Positions 51,751 through 61,024 of a stretch of 64,000 bases of DNA are shown here, piece after piece. The position numbers were made by a program, and so were the translations under genes. Origin of the DNA: Marinirhabdus sp963799365 (GTDB taxonomy: Bacteria > Bacteroidota > Bacteroidia > Flavobacteriales > Flavobacteriaceae); contig CAWCWV010000006.1 in the NCBI GenBank assembly GCA_963799365.1, positions 62,001 through 126,000 of the forward strand. Direction: 5' to 3'. The number at the start of each line of letters is the position of its first letter. Position 1 is the first letter of the stretch. The notes beneath the pieces were generated by a model, which saw nothing but the letters and a program-made list of their open reading frames with translations, was not told the DNA's origin and made no database searches.

Positions 51751-52662
51751 ATGAGATTTGGTTCTATTATTTTGTTAGTTTTTCTTTTTAGCTGTTCTGA
51801 AAAAGTTGAAAAGGAATGTAATTACATAACAGATTATTATCCGATAATCTATCAGGCGGATTACGAATTTTCAATAGAAAATTATGAGAAAGCATTTCAA
51901 CTGTATAAGAAAGCATTTAAAAATTGCGAAGCCAGAAACACAATGGAATACAATGAAATAGCATATTTTGCTGAAACCGCTGCAATTCTGAAAAAATATG
52001 AAGTTGCAAAACTATATGCAGAAAAATTGATATTGCGAGGGTCTGAATTGAGTCGCTTTTATAGTAGCGAAAACTTTAATGACTTTATGGATTCAGAATA
52101 CGGAAAAGCATTAGAAGCAAATTTTCCCGAATTAAGAAAGCAGTTCATGGAAAATACAGATTTTAAACTTAGGGATGAATTGATAAGTATGCGAAATGCA
52201 GATCAAATGTATAGGAGTCAAAGAAGTGAAGCAGATTGGACAAAACAAGATAGTATAGATAAAATTCACGAGAAAAGATTAATTGAGCTGTTCGAAACTG
52301 TAGGGTATCCAGATGAAGAAATGGTTGGACCCTATTCGTATGATCAAAATAATGTGAATGCAGGTATATTTATGCTGCATACAGATGATTCCATTCGTAT
52401 GAATTATTTTGTTCCGAAAATTAGAGAATTTGTAGAGAATGGGACTTGTGCACCCCGAGTACTTGGAACCATGATAGATCAATTTTATCTGTATAATGAT
52501 GAACCACAAATTTATGGTACATATACAATGCAGGGTGGAGGCTATGCTACAATGATTGAAGATCGTACGAAAGTAGATAGCAATCGGATTTCCATTGGAT
52601 TGTCACCTTTGGTATTAAAGGAAAAGAAAGATAGCATCCGTAAAATAAAATATGGTTTTTAA
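51751..52662 (+). CDS. DUF6624-domain lipoprotein with TPR-like N-terminal part
   Basis: 303 residues from ATG 51751, where the lipoprotein signal starts (MRFGSIILLVFLFSCSEK). A TPR-like helical region (FSIENYEKAFQLYKKAF; EYNEIAYFAETAAILKKYEVAKLYAEK) is followed by a domain that resembles DUF6624 (ELISMRNADQMYR; RLIELFETVGYPDEEMVG; EPQIYGTYTM), a family of unknown function. The gene is set between two copies of the 121-bp repeat inside the parE-parC gap, which hints that it was inserted or duplicated there. Confidence 0.75.
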   Translation: MRFGSIILLVFLFSCSEKVEKECNYITDYYPIIYQADYEFSIENYEKAFQLYKKAFKNCEARNTMEYNEIAYFAETAAILKKYEVAKLYAEKLILRGSELSRFYSSENFNDFMDSEYGKALEANFPELRKQFMENTDFKLRDELISMRNADQMYRSQRSEADWTKQDSIDKIHEKRLIELFETVGYPDEEMVGPYSYDQNNVNAGIFMLHTDDSIRMNYFVPKIREFVENGTCAPRVLGTMIDQFYLYNDEPQIYGTYTMQGGGYATMIEDRTKVDSNRISIGLSPLVLKEKKDSIRKIKYGF

Positions 52663-52749
52663 GACACAGATGAAAAAGTTATGGGACTAACTTGCAAAGT
52701 GTTGCTAACGCAGGAAGCCCTGCCTACCAAGGCACGACAGGCAAGCTCC

Positions 52750-52871
52750 TTGTAGGTTTAAGCGGTGGTAATGGATTAGTGATTCCAGATTTCGTTCGGC
52801 TGGCTCCCTTTAGGGCTGGGGTAGTGCGGTGGATTGATGATTTTCACAATATTAAATTAACTGAATTCCCC
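52750..52871. repeat. 121-bp direct repeat, copy R3
   Basis: About 95% identical to R2 (51587-51707). It lies 70 bp before the second lipoprotein gene and is followed by the second copy of the 26-bp repeat (52878-52903). Its plus-strand reading frame is open but is explained by the repeat. Confidence 0.9.
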
Positions 52872-52940
52872 CTTCGACTTGTCTCAGACGACCGAGGCAC
52901 GAGAGAGAGGAAGACACTAGGAATACATAGAAGGATAATT

Positions 52941-53387
52941 ATGATTAAGAGTTTTTACATAACATTTTTATGCGTAGTAATAATTTCTTGTAATAAGAAT
53001 GATGATGACAGCTGTGCTGGGGTATTACCTGAAGAACCTGTAATTACATTTACTATCATTGATGAAAATGGAGTTAACTTACTTGGTGAAAAAAATATCT
53101 TTAAACATTCACAAATAACACTTACTAGAGATGATCAATCTATAGACCTATTTTTTTATGAAGAAGCTAACCGTACTTTTTTTGATGTTCCCTATCCTCA
53201 AATGGAGGATGAGGTATCTTATTTTTTGAAGTTAACAGCGAATGACTTCGATATTTTGAGTGTAGATTGGAGACCAGTGGATACAGATTGTGGTAGTTTC
53301 TCTAGTATTGATGATTTTTTCTATAACGATATGAATATACAAGTAGGGGATACAGATTTTTTCTATGAAATTGTAAAACCTCAATAA
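52941..53387 (+). CDS. Small lipoprotein, unknown function
   Basis: 148 residues from ATG 52941, where a lipoprotein signal begins (MIKSFYITFLCVVIISCNKNDDD). The open frame extends upstream to 52692 but that part is the 121-bp repeat. A beta-rich domain follows, with FTIIDENGVNLLGEKN and a final Asp/Phe-rich segment. No family is recognised. It ends 15 bp before parC. Confidence 0.65.
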   Translation: MIKSFYITFLCVVIISCNKNDDDSCAGVLPEEPVITFTIIDENGVNLLGEKNIFKHSQITLTRDDQSIDLFFYEEANRTFFDVPYPQMEDEVSYFLKLTANDFDILSVDWRPVDTDCGSFSSIDDFFYNDMNIQVGDTDFFYEIVKPQ

Positions 53388-53402
53388 AATTTAACAAAAA
53401 TA

Positions 53403-56144
53403 ATGAGTGACGAACTCGAAAACAACGAAGAAGAATTACAACCTGAAGATATCAATTTCGAAAATTTAGAAGGTGATGGCGAAGGTAATCTTGTGCCCGA
53501 AGAGGAAGAACCAGACTCTGGTGAAACCATTACCCGCGTCACAGGAATGTACCGCGAGTGGTTTTTGGATTATGCCAGCTATGTAATCCTGGAACGCGCG
53601 GTACCTGCTATTGAGGATGGTTTTAAGCCTGTCCAGCGCCGTATCATGCATTCTATGAAGGATCTGGACGATGGCCGCTACAATAAAGTAGCGAACATTG
53701 TGGGGCATACCATGCAGTACCACCCGCATGGGGATGCAAGTATCGCAGATGCGATGGTGCAGATAGGCCAAAAAGATCTATTGATTGATACCCAGGGAAA
53801 CTGGGGAAATATACTTACAGGCGATCGTGCCGCAGCTTCACGATATATTGAGGCACGGCTGTCCAAATTTGCATTGGACGTAGTTTACAATCCGAAAATA
53901 ACGGAATGGCAAGCCAGTTATGACGGTCGTAGAAAAGAACCCATTAATTTACCCGTTATGTTTCCTATGCTATTGGCACAGGGAGGTGAGGGAATTGCCG
54001 TTGGTCTTTCTACTAAAATAATGCCCCACAATTTTATTGAGTTGATAGACGCTTCCGTAAAACACCTGCAAGGCAAACGCTTTACCATTTATCCAGATTT
54101 CCCAACAGCGGGAATGGTAGATGTGACTGACTATAACGACGGACTTCGAGGTGGAAAAATTAGAAGTCGCGCTAGAATTTTACAGCACGATAAAAATACG
54201 TTGGTGATTCGGGAGATTCCATTTACCACTACTACAACCTCTTTAATAGATTCAATCTTAAAAGCCAATGACAAAGGCAAGATCAAAATTAAAAAGATTG
54301 AAGACAACACAGCGGCAGAGGTAGAGATTATGATTCATATTCCGTCGGGAATTTCGCCAGACAAGACCATTGACGCTTTATATGCCTTCACTAATTGTGA
54401 AACCTCTATATCGCCTTTGGGTTGTGTGATTGAAGATAACAAACCACTATTTATAGGTGTAACCGAAATGCTGAAACGCTCTACCAATAGAACGGTTGAG
54501 TTGCTTAAAAGTGAATTGGAAATTCAGTTGGAAGAATTCGAAAATCAGTGGCATTATGCATCCTTGGAACGCATTTTTATAGAAAACCGAATCTACCGCG
54601 ACATTGAAGAAGAAGAAACCTGGGAAGGTGTAATTCAGGCTATTGATAGAGGTTTAAAACCACATACAGGGCATTTAAAACGTGCCGTGACCGAGGAAGA
54701 TATTGTAAGATTAACTGAGATACGTATTAAACGCATTTCAAAATTCGATATAGATAAGGCACAGCAAAAGATAGATGCACTGGAAGATGAAATCGCCAAA
54801 GTAAAGCATCACTTGGCAAATTTAATTGAATATGCCATAGACTATTTTAAAAGATTGAAAAAAGAATACGGAGAAGGCAAGGAACGTCTTGCAGAAATTA
54901 AAGTGTTTGATGATATAGAAGCTACGAAAGTGGTGATTCGAAATACAAAGTTATATGTAAATCGCGAAGAAGGATTTGTAGGCACGAGTTTAAAACGCGA
55001 TGAGTATGTAACAGATTGTAGCGATATAGACGATATTATTTGCTTTACGGAAGAAGGAACTATGATGGTGACCAAAGTAGACAGCAAAACGTTTGTGGGG
55101 AAAGGAATTCTGCACGTAGCCGTTTGGAAAAAGAAAGACAAGCGTACCATTTATAATATGATTTATAAAGACGGTGTAAAAGGGGCTACCTACTTAAAGC
55201 GTTTTAATGTTACGTCAATGACACGCGATAGAGAATATGATCTAACTGCGGGTACAAAAGGCTCCAAAGTATTATATTTTACTGCAAATCCAAATGGCGA
55301 AGCTGAGGTAGTCACCATCTTACTGCGCCAAAGCGGTAGTATTAAAAAGTTAAAATGGGATGTAGATTTTGCAGATCAGTTAATTAAAGGCCGTGGCTCC
55401 AAAGGAAACATTGTGACCAAATATGCTGTAAAACGTATTGAATTAAAAGAAAAGGGACTTTCAACATTGAAGCCCCGTAAAATTTGGTTTGATGATACGG
55501 TACAACGATTAAATCTGGAAGGAAGAGGTGAATTGTTGGGTGAATTCAAATCCCACAATAGGTTGCTTATTATCAATCAAAAAGGAATTGTAAAGACGGT
55601 AATTCCAGAGATCACAATTCGTTTTGACGAGGATGTGATTGTTTTGGAAAAGTGGGAGCCTAAGAAGCCAATTTCAGCAATTTATTGGGAGGGCGAAAAA
55701 GAATTGTTCTACATAAAACGGTTCCTTATTGAAAATCCAGACCGCGAGGAATTAATTATTACAGAACACCCAAAATCTTACTTAGAGCGAGTGTTTACAG
55801 ATTATAGACCACAAGCTGAAATCGTGTTTGTTAAAGAACGCGGCAAAGAACGAAAAGATAATATAGAGTTGAATCTAGAAGAATTTATCTCCATAAAAGG
55901 CATCACGGCTATGGGAAATCAACTAACAAAAGACAAGGTGTTAGAAATAAACGCACTATCGGCATTGCCTTACGAAGCTCCTCAGCCTAAACCTGCGGAA
56001 GATCTAGATGTGATAGACGAGGAGGAAGTTGCTGGTGAATCTGAAAACGAAACTGAAAATAAAAAACCTTCAGAAAACAGAACAAATACAAACGATAATG
56101 AAGAACCACCCATTGGAGGTGATGGACAAGCTTCCTTGTTTTAA
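53403..56144 (+). CDS. parC: DNA topoisomerase IV subunit A
   Basis: 913 residues. The catalytic Tyr lies in AASRYIEARLSKFA; the N-terminal part has DGFKPVQRRIMHSM and QYHPHGDASIADAMV. A beta-pinwheel C-terminal domain (about 520-830) is followed by an acidic, low-complexity tail (EEVAGESENETENKKPS...). With ParE it untangles replicated chromosomes. The GyrA-like C-terminal region is long, as is usual for Bacteroidetes ParC. RDD and mscL follow closely. Confidence 0.93.
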   Translation: MSDELENNEEELQPEDINFENLEGDGEGNLVPEEEEPDSGETITRVTGMYREWFLDYASYVILERAVPAIEDGFKPVQRRIMHSMKDLDDGRYNKVANIVGHTMQYHPHGDASIADAMVQIGQKDLLIDTQGNWGNILTGDRAAASRYIEARLSKFALDVVYNPKITEWQASYDGRRKEPINLPVMFPMLLAQGGEGIAVGLSTKIMPHNFIELIDASVKHLQGKRFTIYPDFPTAGMVDVTDYNDGLRGGKIRSRARILQHDKNTLVIREIPFTTTTTSLIDSILKANDKGKIKIKKIEDNTAAEVEIMIHIPSGISPDKTIDALYAFTNCETSISPLGCVIEDNKPLFIGVTEMLKRSTNRTVELLKSELEIQLEEFENQWHYASLERIFIENRIYRDIEEEETWEGVIQAIDRGLKPHTGHLKRAVTEEDIVRLTEIRIKRISKFDIDKAQQKIDALEDEIAKVKHHLANLIEYAIDYFKRLKKEYGEGKERLAEIKVFDDIEATKVVIRNTKLYVNREEGFVGTSLKRDEYVTDCSDIDDIICFTEEGTMMVTKVDSKTFVGKGILHVAVWKKKDKRTIYNMIYKDGVKGATYLKRFNVTSMTRDREYDLTAGTKGSKVLYFTANPNGEAEVVTILLRQSGSIKKLKWDVDFADQLIKGRGSKGNIVTKYAVKRIELKEKGLSTLKPRKIWFDDTVQRLNLEGRGELLGEFKSHNRLLIINQKGIVKTVIPEITIRFDEDVIVLEKWEPKKPISAIYWEGEKELFYIKRFLIENPDREELIITEHPKSYLERVFTDYRPQAEIVFVKERGKERKDNIELNLEEFISIKGITAMGNQLTKDKVLEINALSALPYEAPQPKPAEDLDVIDEEEVAGESENETENKKPSENRTNTNDNEEPPIGGDGQASLF

Positions 56145-56158
56145 ACACCCAAAAAAGG

Positions 56159-56560
56159 ATGAATGGAGCCTATGCATTATTGTCAGATAGAATAAAGGCA
56201 GCCTTTGTAGATGCCTTACTTTTAATTGCATCTATGTATGTGATTTCAGAAATCTTAAATTCTTTTGAAGCGGTACCAAGCTATGTACGTATACTTCTGG
56301 CCACTTTACTATTCGTATTATATGATCCTATATTTACAAGTGTTTATGGCGGAACTATTGGTCATTCTTTTAGTAATATTCAGGTTAAAAAAGATAGTAA
56401 CAGAGAAAAAAACATCTCTTTTCCAATGGCATTATTGCGATTTATTCTCAAAGTAACGCTCGGTTGGATTTCTTTGTTAACAACAACTGGGAACCCTAAA
56501 AAGAAGGCAATACACGATTATGCTGCGAATTCGGTGGTTCTTAAAGTTAAAGATCAATAA
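56159..56560 (+). CDS. RDD family membrane protein
   Basis: 133 residues, three membrane segments, with the RDD start (LSDRIKAAFVDALLLIA: Arg11, Asp18) and the mid-chain motif YGGTIGHSFSNIQVKK. RDD proteins are probable transport-related proteins; function is unclear. It lies 15 bp after parC and 10 bp before mscL. Confidence 0.83.
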   Translation: MNGAYALLSDRIKAAFVDALLLIASMYVISEILNSFEAVPSYVRILLATLLFVLYDPIFTSVYGGTIGHSFSNIQVKKDSNREKNISFPMALLRFILKVTLGWISLLTTTGNPKKKAIHDYAANSVVLKVKDQ

Positions 56561-56569
56561 AAAGTTTTA

Positions 56570-57004
56570 ATGAAAAGTTTTATAAAAGAATTTAAGGATT
56601 TTGCTGTAAAAGGCAATATGATTGATATGGCGGTGGGAATTATTATTGGTACCGCCTTCAACAATGTGGTGAATACCTTAGTAAAAAAGGTGGTGATGCC
56701 ACCCTTATCGTTACTTACAGACGATGTGAACATTGCTGAACGTAAATACATACTTCGGGAAGCTGTTGGGGATGCTTCAGAAGTAGCTATTGGCTATGGT
56801 GAGCTTGTTGAAGTGTTAATTGATTTCCTTGTTATTACGCTCACTATTTTTATGGTCATTAAAGGGATTAACCGTTTTAAGAAAAAAGCCGAAGACCCTC
56901 AAAATAAGACCGTCGAAACGCCTAAAAACATTGAATTGCTTTCCAATATTGAACGACTTCTTGAAGAACAAAATGCGGTTTTAAAGAATAAGACCCCTAA
57001 TTAA
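56570..57004 (+). CDS. mscL: Large-conductance mechanosensitive channel
   Basis: 144 residues. The start MKSFIKEFKDFAVKGNMIDMAVGIIIG and second membrane segment (LIDFLVITLTIFMVIKGIN) are typical of MscL, a pentamer in the inner membrane that opens under strong osmotic downshock. A C-terminal helix (ELLSNIERLLEEQN) ends it. Operon with parC and RDD. Confidence 0.95.
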   Translation: MKSFIKEFKDFAVKGNMIDMAVGIIIGTAFNNVVNTLVKKVVMPPLSLLTDDVNIAERKYILREAVGDASEVAIGYGELVEVLIDFLVITLTIFMVIKGINRFKKKAEDPQNKTVETPKNIELLSNIERLLEEQNAVLKNKTPN

Positions 57005-57074
57005 ATATAATGTTTGTAATATTGTAGGAAAAGTCTCCTATTTATTAGTGAAACTATTTTTAGAATAAATTCTT

Positions 57075-59141
57075 ATGCTACGTCCGCACCCCAAGCGTAC
57101 CTATTTGATTGCAATTGTCGCTTCTACAATTTTGGCCTTGATTTGTATTTTCATTTATTCGATAACCACTAAACAACTTGAACAAGAGCTCGAAGGTCAA
57201 ATCAATACGCTTGGAAATATTATTGTTACAGATTTTGAACGTACTGTTCGCAGTAATGTAAATTCCTTAGAAAGCCTGAAGGACCGTATTGAAGAAACTG
57301 ATGGTGCATTTATGCAATATTTTGAAAGTGATGCAGCACGAATTATTAAGCAACATCCTGCCATACGTTTTGTAGAGTGGATCGATAAGGATGGTATCAT
57401 TCGTAAGATTCACCCACTTGAGGACAACCAAGCTGCTTATTTGTTAGATATTAAACCGATAAAATACAGATATGAAGATTGGCTTATTAACAGTAAAAAT
57501 GAGCAATCTAATATGACTTCTTGGGTACAATTAACCCAGCAGGGAAAAGCTTTTTTGGTTGATGTTCCTATTTTTGTTGAAGGTGAATTTTTTGGTACAG
57601 TATCGGCAGGAATGGATTTTGAAGCTCAATTTAACGACCTTAATAAAAATCTTAAAAACCTGGATATTCAACTCGTTGATGAAGAAGGAAATGAGTTTTA
57701 CCGTTTTAACAACCTCAATTCTATAGAGTTCTCTGACAGTAAGAAATTTTATAGTCTAGTTCAGCCAATTCCAGAGGCATCAAACGTATGGAAATTTCAA
57801 CTTGAGTTAGCTGGGAGTGCTCTCTATAAGGGGCGTGATATCATTCAAAAAACAGCATTAAGCTATGGAATTTTAATTTCTATTATAGTAGGGCTTCTTA
57901 TTGTTTATTTTTTACGTTCTAGGCAACGAACAGAACAAGAAATTGCTCTTAATAATACTTTAACTCAATTAAATGAAGATCTTGAAGTACAAAAATTAGC
58001 TGCTCAAGATGCATCCCTTCATAAATCCGAATTTATTTCGAACATGAGCCATGAGATACGAACGCCGTTAAACGCTATTCTTGGCTTTGTAGAAATATTA
58101 CACACAAAGAATTTATTGAAAAATGAGCGACTTTACTTAAAACTAATGAAGAATTCGGCTCAAAACTTATTGAGTTTGGTAAATGCCATATTAGATATCA
58201 ATAAAATTGAAGCCGGCAAAGTTGTGGTTACTAAAGAAATATTCAAACCTTCTCAAAATATACGTAAGATTATAGCGATCTACAAACCGCAAGTACTTGA
58301 AAATAAACTGAATTTTGAATTTCATATTTCTGAAAATAACCGTCATTCTGTTGTTTCTGACAGTTCAAAATTCAACCAAATCATTACGAACCTTCTTTCT
58401 AATGCTATAAAATTTACGCCAAAAGGTAGTATCGAAGTTTATTACAAGGAGTATGTACAAAGTGATATGCTAATAGTAGATATTACGGTAGCAGATACTG
58501 GCGTTGGAATCCCAAAGGATAAGCTAAAGTCAATTTTTAACAGATTTGTACAAGTCGAAAACGGAACCAGAAAACGGCACGAAGGCGGAGGGTTAGGGCT
58601 CGCAATAACCCAGGAACTTGTACAACTATTAGGAGGTAGTATTGAAGTGAAAAGTGTTGAACATAAAGGGAGTAGTTTTTCGATAACCCTGGCAATGAGC
58701 ATAGCATCTAAACCGAAAGATACCGTTGGAATTGAAAGCCCAAACCTTTCAGGTCAAAACTGCCTTATCATAGATGATAATAGGATTAATAGGATGATCT
58801 TGTTTAATTTTCTTCAAAAAACAGGTGCAAAAACAGATAGCGTAGCTAGTGGAAATGAAGCACTGGAAAAAGTAAAAGATAAGGCGTACGATATTATTTT
58901 TATGGATATACATATGCCAGAAATGGATGGATTTGAAACGACTCAGAAAATTTTAGAAATAAATCCTTCGGTTACCGTTCTGGGAGTCTCTGCAGATGTT
59001 ACTTTAGAAGCTATTCAAAAAGCAGAAGCTTTTGGTATGAAAGACTATCTTACCAAGCCCATTCAAAAAGACGCTCTTTATGATACCCTTAACAAGCTTT
59101 CCCCTTCTGAGGTAGCTGAAACGTATCTAAATTTAAACTAG
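57075..59141 (+). CDS. Hybrid sensor histidine kinase
   Basis: 688 residues. Membrane helix (about 10-30), a periplasmic CHASE-like sensor domain (about 35-260; IRFVEWIDKDGIIRKIHPL, KAFLVDVPIFVEGEFFGTVSAG), second helix (about 267-285), a coiled coil, HisKA with His326 (SNMSHEIRTP), HATPase_c (NLLSNAIKFTP, DTGVGIP, GGGLGLAI) and a receiver with Asp611 (IIFMDIHMPEMDG). The phosphorelay partner with a DNA-binding domain is not encoded nearby. Ends 16 bp from the convergent gene. Confidence 0.93.
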   Translation: MLRPHPKRTYLIAIVASTILALICIFIYSITTKQLEQELEGQINTLGNIIVTDFERTVRSNVNSLESLKDRIEETDGAFMQYFESDAARIIKQHPAIRFVEWIDKDGIIRKIHPLEDNQAAYLLDIKPIKYRYEDWLINSKNEQSNMTSWVQLTQQGKAFLVDVPIFVEGEFFGTVSAGMDFEAQFNDLNKNLKNLDIQLVDEEGNEFYRFNNLNSIEFSDSKKFYSLVQPIPEASNVWKFQLELAGSALYKGRDIIQKTALSYGILISIIVGLLIVYFLRSRQRTEQEIALNNTLTQLNEDLEVQKLAAQDASLHKSEFISNMSHEIRTPLNAILGFVEILHTKNLLKNERLYLKLMKNSAQNLLSLVNAILDINKIEAGKVVVTKEIFKPSQNIRKIIAIYKPQVLENKLNFEFHISENNRHSVVSDSSKFNQIITNLLSNAIKFTPKGSIEVYYKEYVQSDMLIVDITVADTGVGIPKDKLKSIFNRFVQVENGTRKRHEGGGLGLAITQELVQLLGGSIEVKSVEHKGSSFSITLAMSIASKPKDTVGIESPNLSGQNCLIIDDNRINRMILFNFLQKTGAKTDSVASGNEALEKVKDKAYDIIFMDIHMPEMDGFETTQKILEINPSVTVLGVSADVTLEAIQKAEAFGMKDYLTKPIQKDALYDTLNKLSPSEVAETYLNLN

Positions 59142-59157
59142 TATATTTTCTAATAAA

Positions 59158-59511
59158 TTACTCTTCTTCAGAACTCTTAGGCGTAAATCTTGAAAGTAAT
59201 TTACCAGGCACTTTATACATTGCTGAATATTTTAAACCTTCCTGCCTGTGTTTAAAGGTGTTGAATGCCTTTAGATACCAACGCTTATCTGAAGCTTTTT
59301 TATTATGATCCTGATGCATAGTAGCACCAAAAGAGGTGTTCTTTGCCCAAGTGTTTATAGTGTAGATGCTTATTCCAAAAAAACCAGCTCTTTCAATGAG
59401 TATGGCAAAGTCTTCTTCTGAAAATTTATAATTCTCAGCTTTTTCTGCTTTTTTATTAAGATTGGTAAGGTCTTTAAAAAGTTCTTTCTGTAAAAATTCT
59501 AATTCTGTCAT
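59158..59511 (-). CDS. Hypothetical protein, helical
   Basis: 117 residues from ATG 59511 (MTELEFLQKELFKDL); an ATG at 59559 overlapping the upstream stop (TGATG) is the alternative. Lys/Glu-rich N-terminal helix, SEEDFAILIERAGFFGISIY, and a basic C-terminal half. No family is recognised. Last gene of the leftward operon from the methyltransferase. Confidence 0.55.
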   Translation of the reverse strand: MTELEFLQKELFKDLTNLNKKAEKAENYKFSEEDFAILIERAGFFGISIYTINTWAKNTSFGATMHQDHNKKASDKRWYLKAFNTFKHRQEGLKYSAMYKVPGKLLSRFTPKSSEEE

Positions 59512-59558
59512 GTGGCAAAGGTCGGTATTGTTTTTTAATAGAATACTATCTGTTCCCA

Positions 59559-60377
59559 TCAATTTTTAAAAGTATACAGATACAATTGTTCCACTTTTTC
59601 TCGAGCCCAGGGGGTACGTCTTAAAAACTTTAAACTGGAATTTATAGAAGGATTCGTCACAAAACTATTAATACGAACACGATCGGCTAGTTCTTCCCAG
59701 CCATATTTATGAATCAGTTCCTCAAGAATTGTCTTTAAGGTGAGTCCGTGTAGTGGGTTGTTTTTTTGAACTTTTGGTTTTACTTTTTTTTGAAAAATTC
59801 CAAAAAATTCGCCTTCTTTTCTACTTGCTATAGAATTGTAACATTTCTCAAAGCTAATGATATTAAAATGTGGTTGTAAATAATTTTTATACTCAGCTTC
59901 TGTAGCCCCATAAGGACGGAGTTCGTTGTCTTCAATTGCCGAGTTTTCCATAAAAACCCCTGCCAATTTGCCATTAGGAGCAAGAAGTGATGCCATTTTA
60001 GTCACGTATTTTACCCGTGTCATCTGGTCGGGTTCAAAAGAACAGAAAAATGTTTGTTCTATAATGAGATCGTAACTTCCTTTGTGTTTGAAAAAATCCT
60101 GGTGGTGAATATTTTCCTGAGGAAATGTAGGGTTTCGCTTTTTAAAATTTTCTAAAGGATGTCCAGAAATATCGAGTATATGCACATTTGAGTATTTGTT
60201 TTTGTGCAAGTATTCTGCTTCATAAGAGTTGCCAGCACCTGGAATTAAAATTTTCAGCTCCTTGTTTTCCAATTGTTCGAAATAAGCAATTAACGGACTG
60301 GAAGCCTCGCCGATATCCCAGCCTATATCACCATCTTCATACCGTTTGGTCCAATATTCCTGATTGTTTTCTGCCAT
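59559..60377 (-). CDS. TPMT-like methyltransferase fused to a VF530 domain
   Basis: 272 residues. Residues 1-200: SAM-dependent methyltransferase of the thiopurine methyltransferase type (YWTKRYEDGDIGWDIGEASSPL, SAM loop LIPGAGNSYEAEYL, HILDISG). After a basic linker, residues 207-268 match the VF530 (DUF2132) fold (NPLHGLTLKTILEELI; GWEELADRVRINSF; SLKFLRRTPWAREKVE), usually a separate 70-residue DNA-binding-like protein. Cytosolic. Substrate unknown. Confidence 0.82.
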   Translation of the reverse strand: MAENNQEYWTKRYEDGDIGWDIGEASSPLIAYFEQLENKELKILIPGAGNSYEAEYLHKNKYSNVHILDISGHPLENFKKRNPTFPQENIHHQDFFKHKGSYDLIIEQTFFCSFEPDQMTRVKYVTKMASLLAPNGKLAGVFMENSAIEDNELRPYGATEAEYKNYLQPHFNIISFEKCYNSIASRKEGEFFGIFQKKVKPKVQKNNPLHGLTLKTILEELIHKYGWEELADRVRINSFVTNPSINSSLKFLRRTPWAREKVEQLYLYTFKN

Positions 60378-60407
60378 TAATTTAATATTTTTCGTTCATC
60401 TTCGATT

Positions 60408-60860
60408 TTAGCGTAGATTTCGCAATCCTTCATAAACAACGGCACTCACAGCATTTGCGAGGTTGATACTTCTTATGTGTTCGCTATGTATGGGGATCTT
60501 ATAGGTTTCATCAGGATGTTTTTCTAAAATTTCAGAAGAAAGCCCTCTAGATTCTTTTCCGAAGATAAAGAACATATCCGCTTGATAAGGGATGTTCCAA
60601 TATGATTTAGTTCCGTGACTCGATAAAAAAGCCATGTGCTTATTATGATGTTGTAAAAAAAAATCTGCTGCAGATTCGTAAATAGTGAGCGGCACATGCT
60701 GCCAATAATCCAAACCAGCACGTTTTACCCTGGTGTCATTCAGTTCGAACCCAAAAGGTTTTACGAGATGTAAATGACAGCCCGTTGCCAGGCTCAAACG
60801 TCCTATGTTTCCAGTGTTATTAGGGATTTCTGGCTCTATTAATACAATATTGTAAGACAT
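60408..60860 (-). CDS. trmL: tRNA (cytidine34/cmnm5U34-2'-O)-methyltransferase
   Basis: 150 residues, the usual TrmL length. SPOUT fold with N-terminal IEPEIPNNTGNIGRL and the knotted SAM site FIFGKESRGLS and IRSINLANAVSAVVYEGLR. It methylates the wobble base of tRNA-Leu in E. coli. Its ATG overlaps the stop of the terC relic (TAATG), a relic of translational coupling. Confidence 0.93.
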   Translation of the reverse strand: MSYNIVLIEPEIPNNTGNIGRLSLATGCHLHLVKPFGFELNDTRVKRAGLDYWQHVPLTIYESAADFFLQHHNKHMAFLSSHGTKSYWNIPYQADMFFIFGKESRGLSSEILEKHPDETYKIPIHSEHIRSINLANAVSAVVYEGLRNLR

Positions 60861-61024
60861 TATTTTTTTAATTCATTTTCCAGTTCTCCTTCTATTTTCT
60901 CTGGATGTGTTGTTACAATTTCACTGGTAGCCTTGGGGTAACGTAAATTTAAATACTCAATAAACAATGAGAATGCGATGGTGATGTATAAATATCCTTT
61001 AGAGATAGTTCCAATACCTGCTAC
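60860..61024 (-). pseudogene. 3' relic of a TerC-family gene
   Basis: A frame of 54 codons reads VAGIGTISKGYLYITIAFSL then FIEYLNLRYPKATSEI and a Lys-rich end with a stop at 60860. This matches the last helix of TerC-type membrane proteins (KGY.Y...AFSL.IE.LN.R). There is no start codon; upstream, it runs directly into the stop of the lipoprotein gene. About four fifths of terC is missing. Confidence 0.7.

Noticed and set aside
52692..52940. N-terminal extension of the small lipoprotein ORF
   Set aside because: The extension is the 121-bp direct repeat plus the 26-bp repeat; the lipoprotein signal begins at 52941, and the other copy R2 shows the same open frame without a gene.
51256..52940. 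Integron-type cassette array
   Set aside because: Genes each next to a repeat resemble cassettes, but I saw no integrase and no attC-type core sites in the window.
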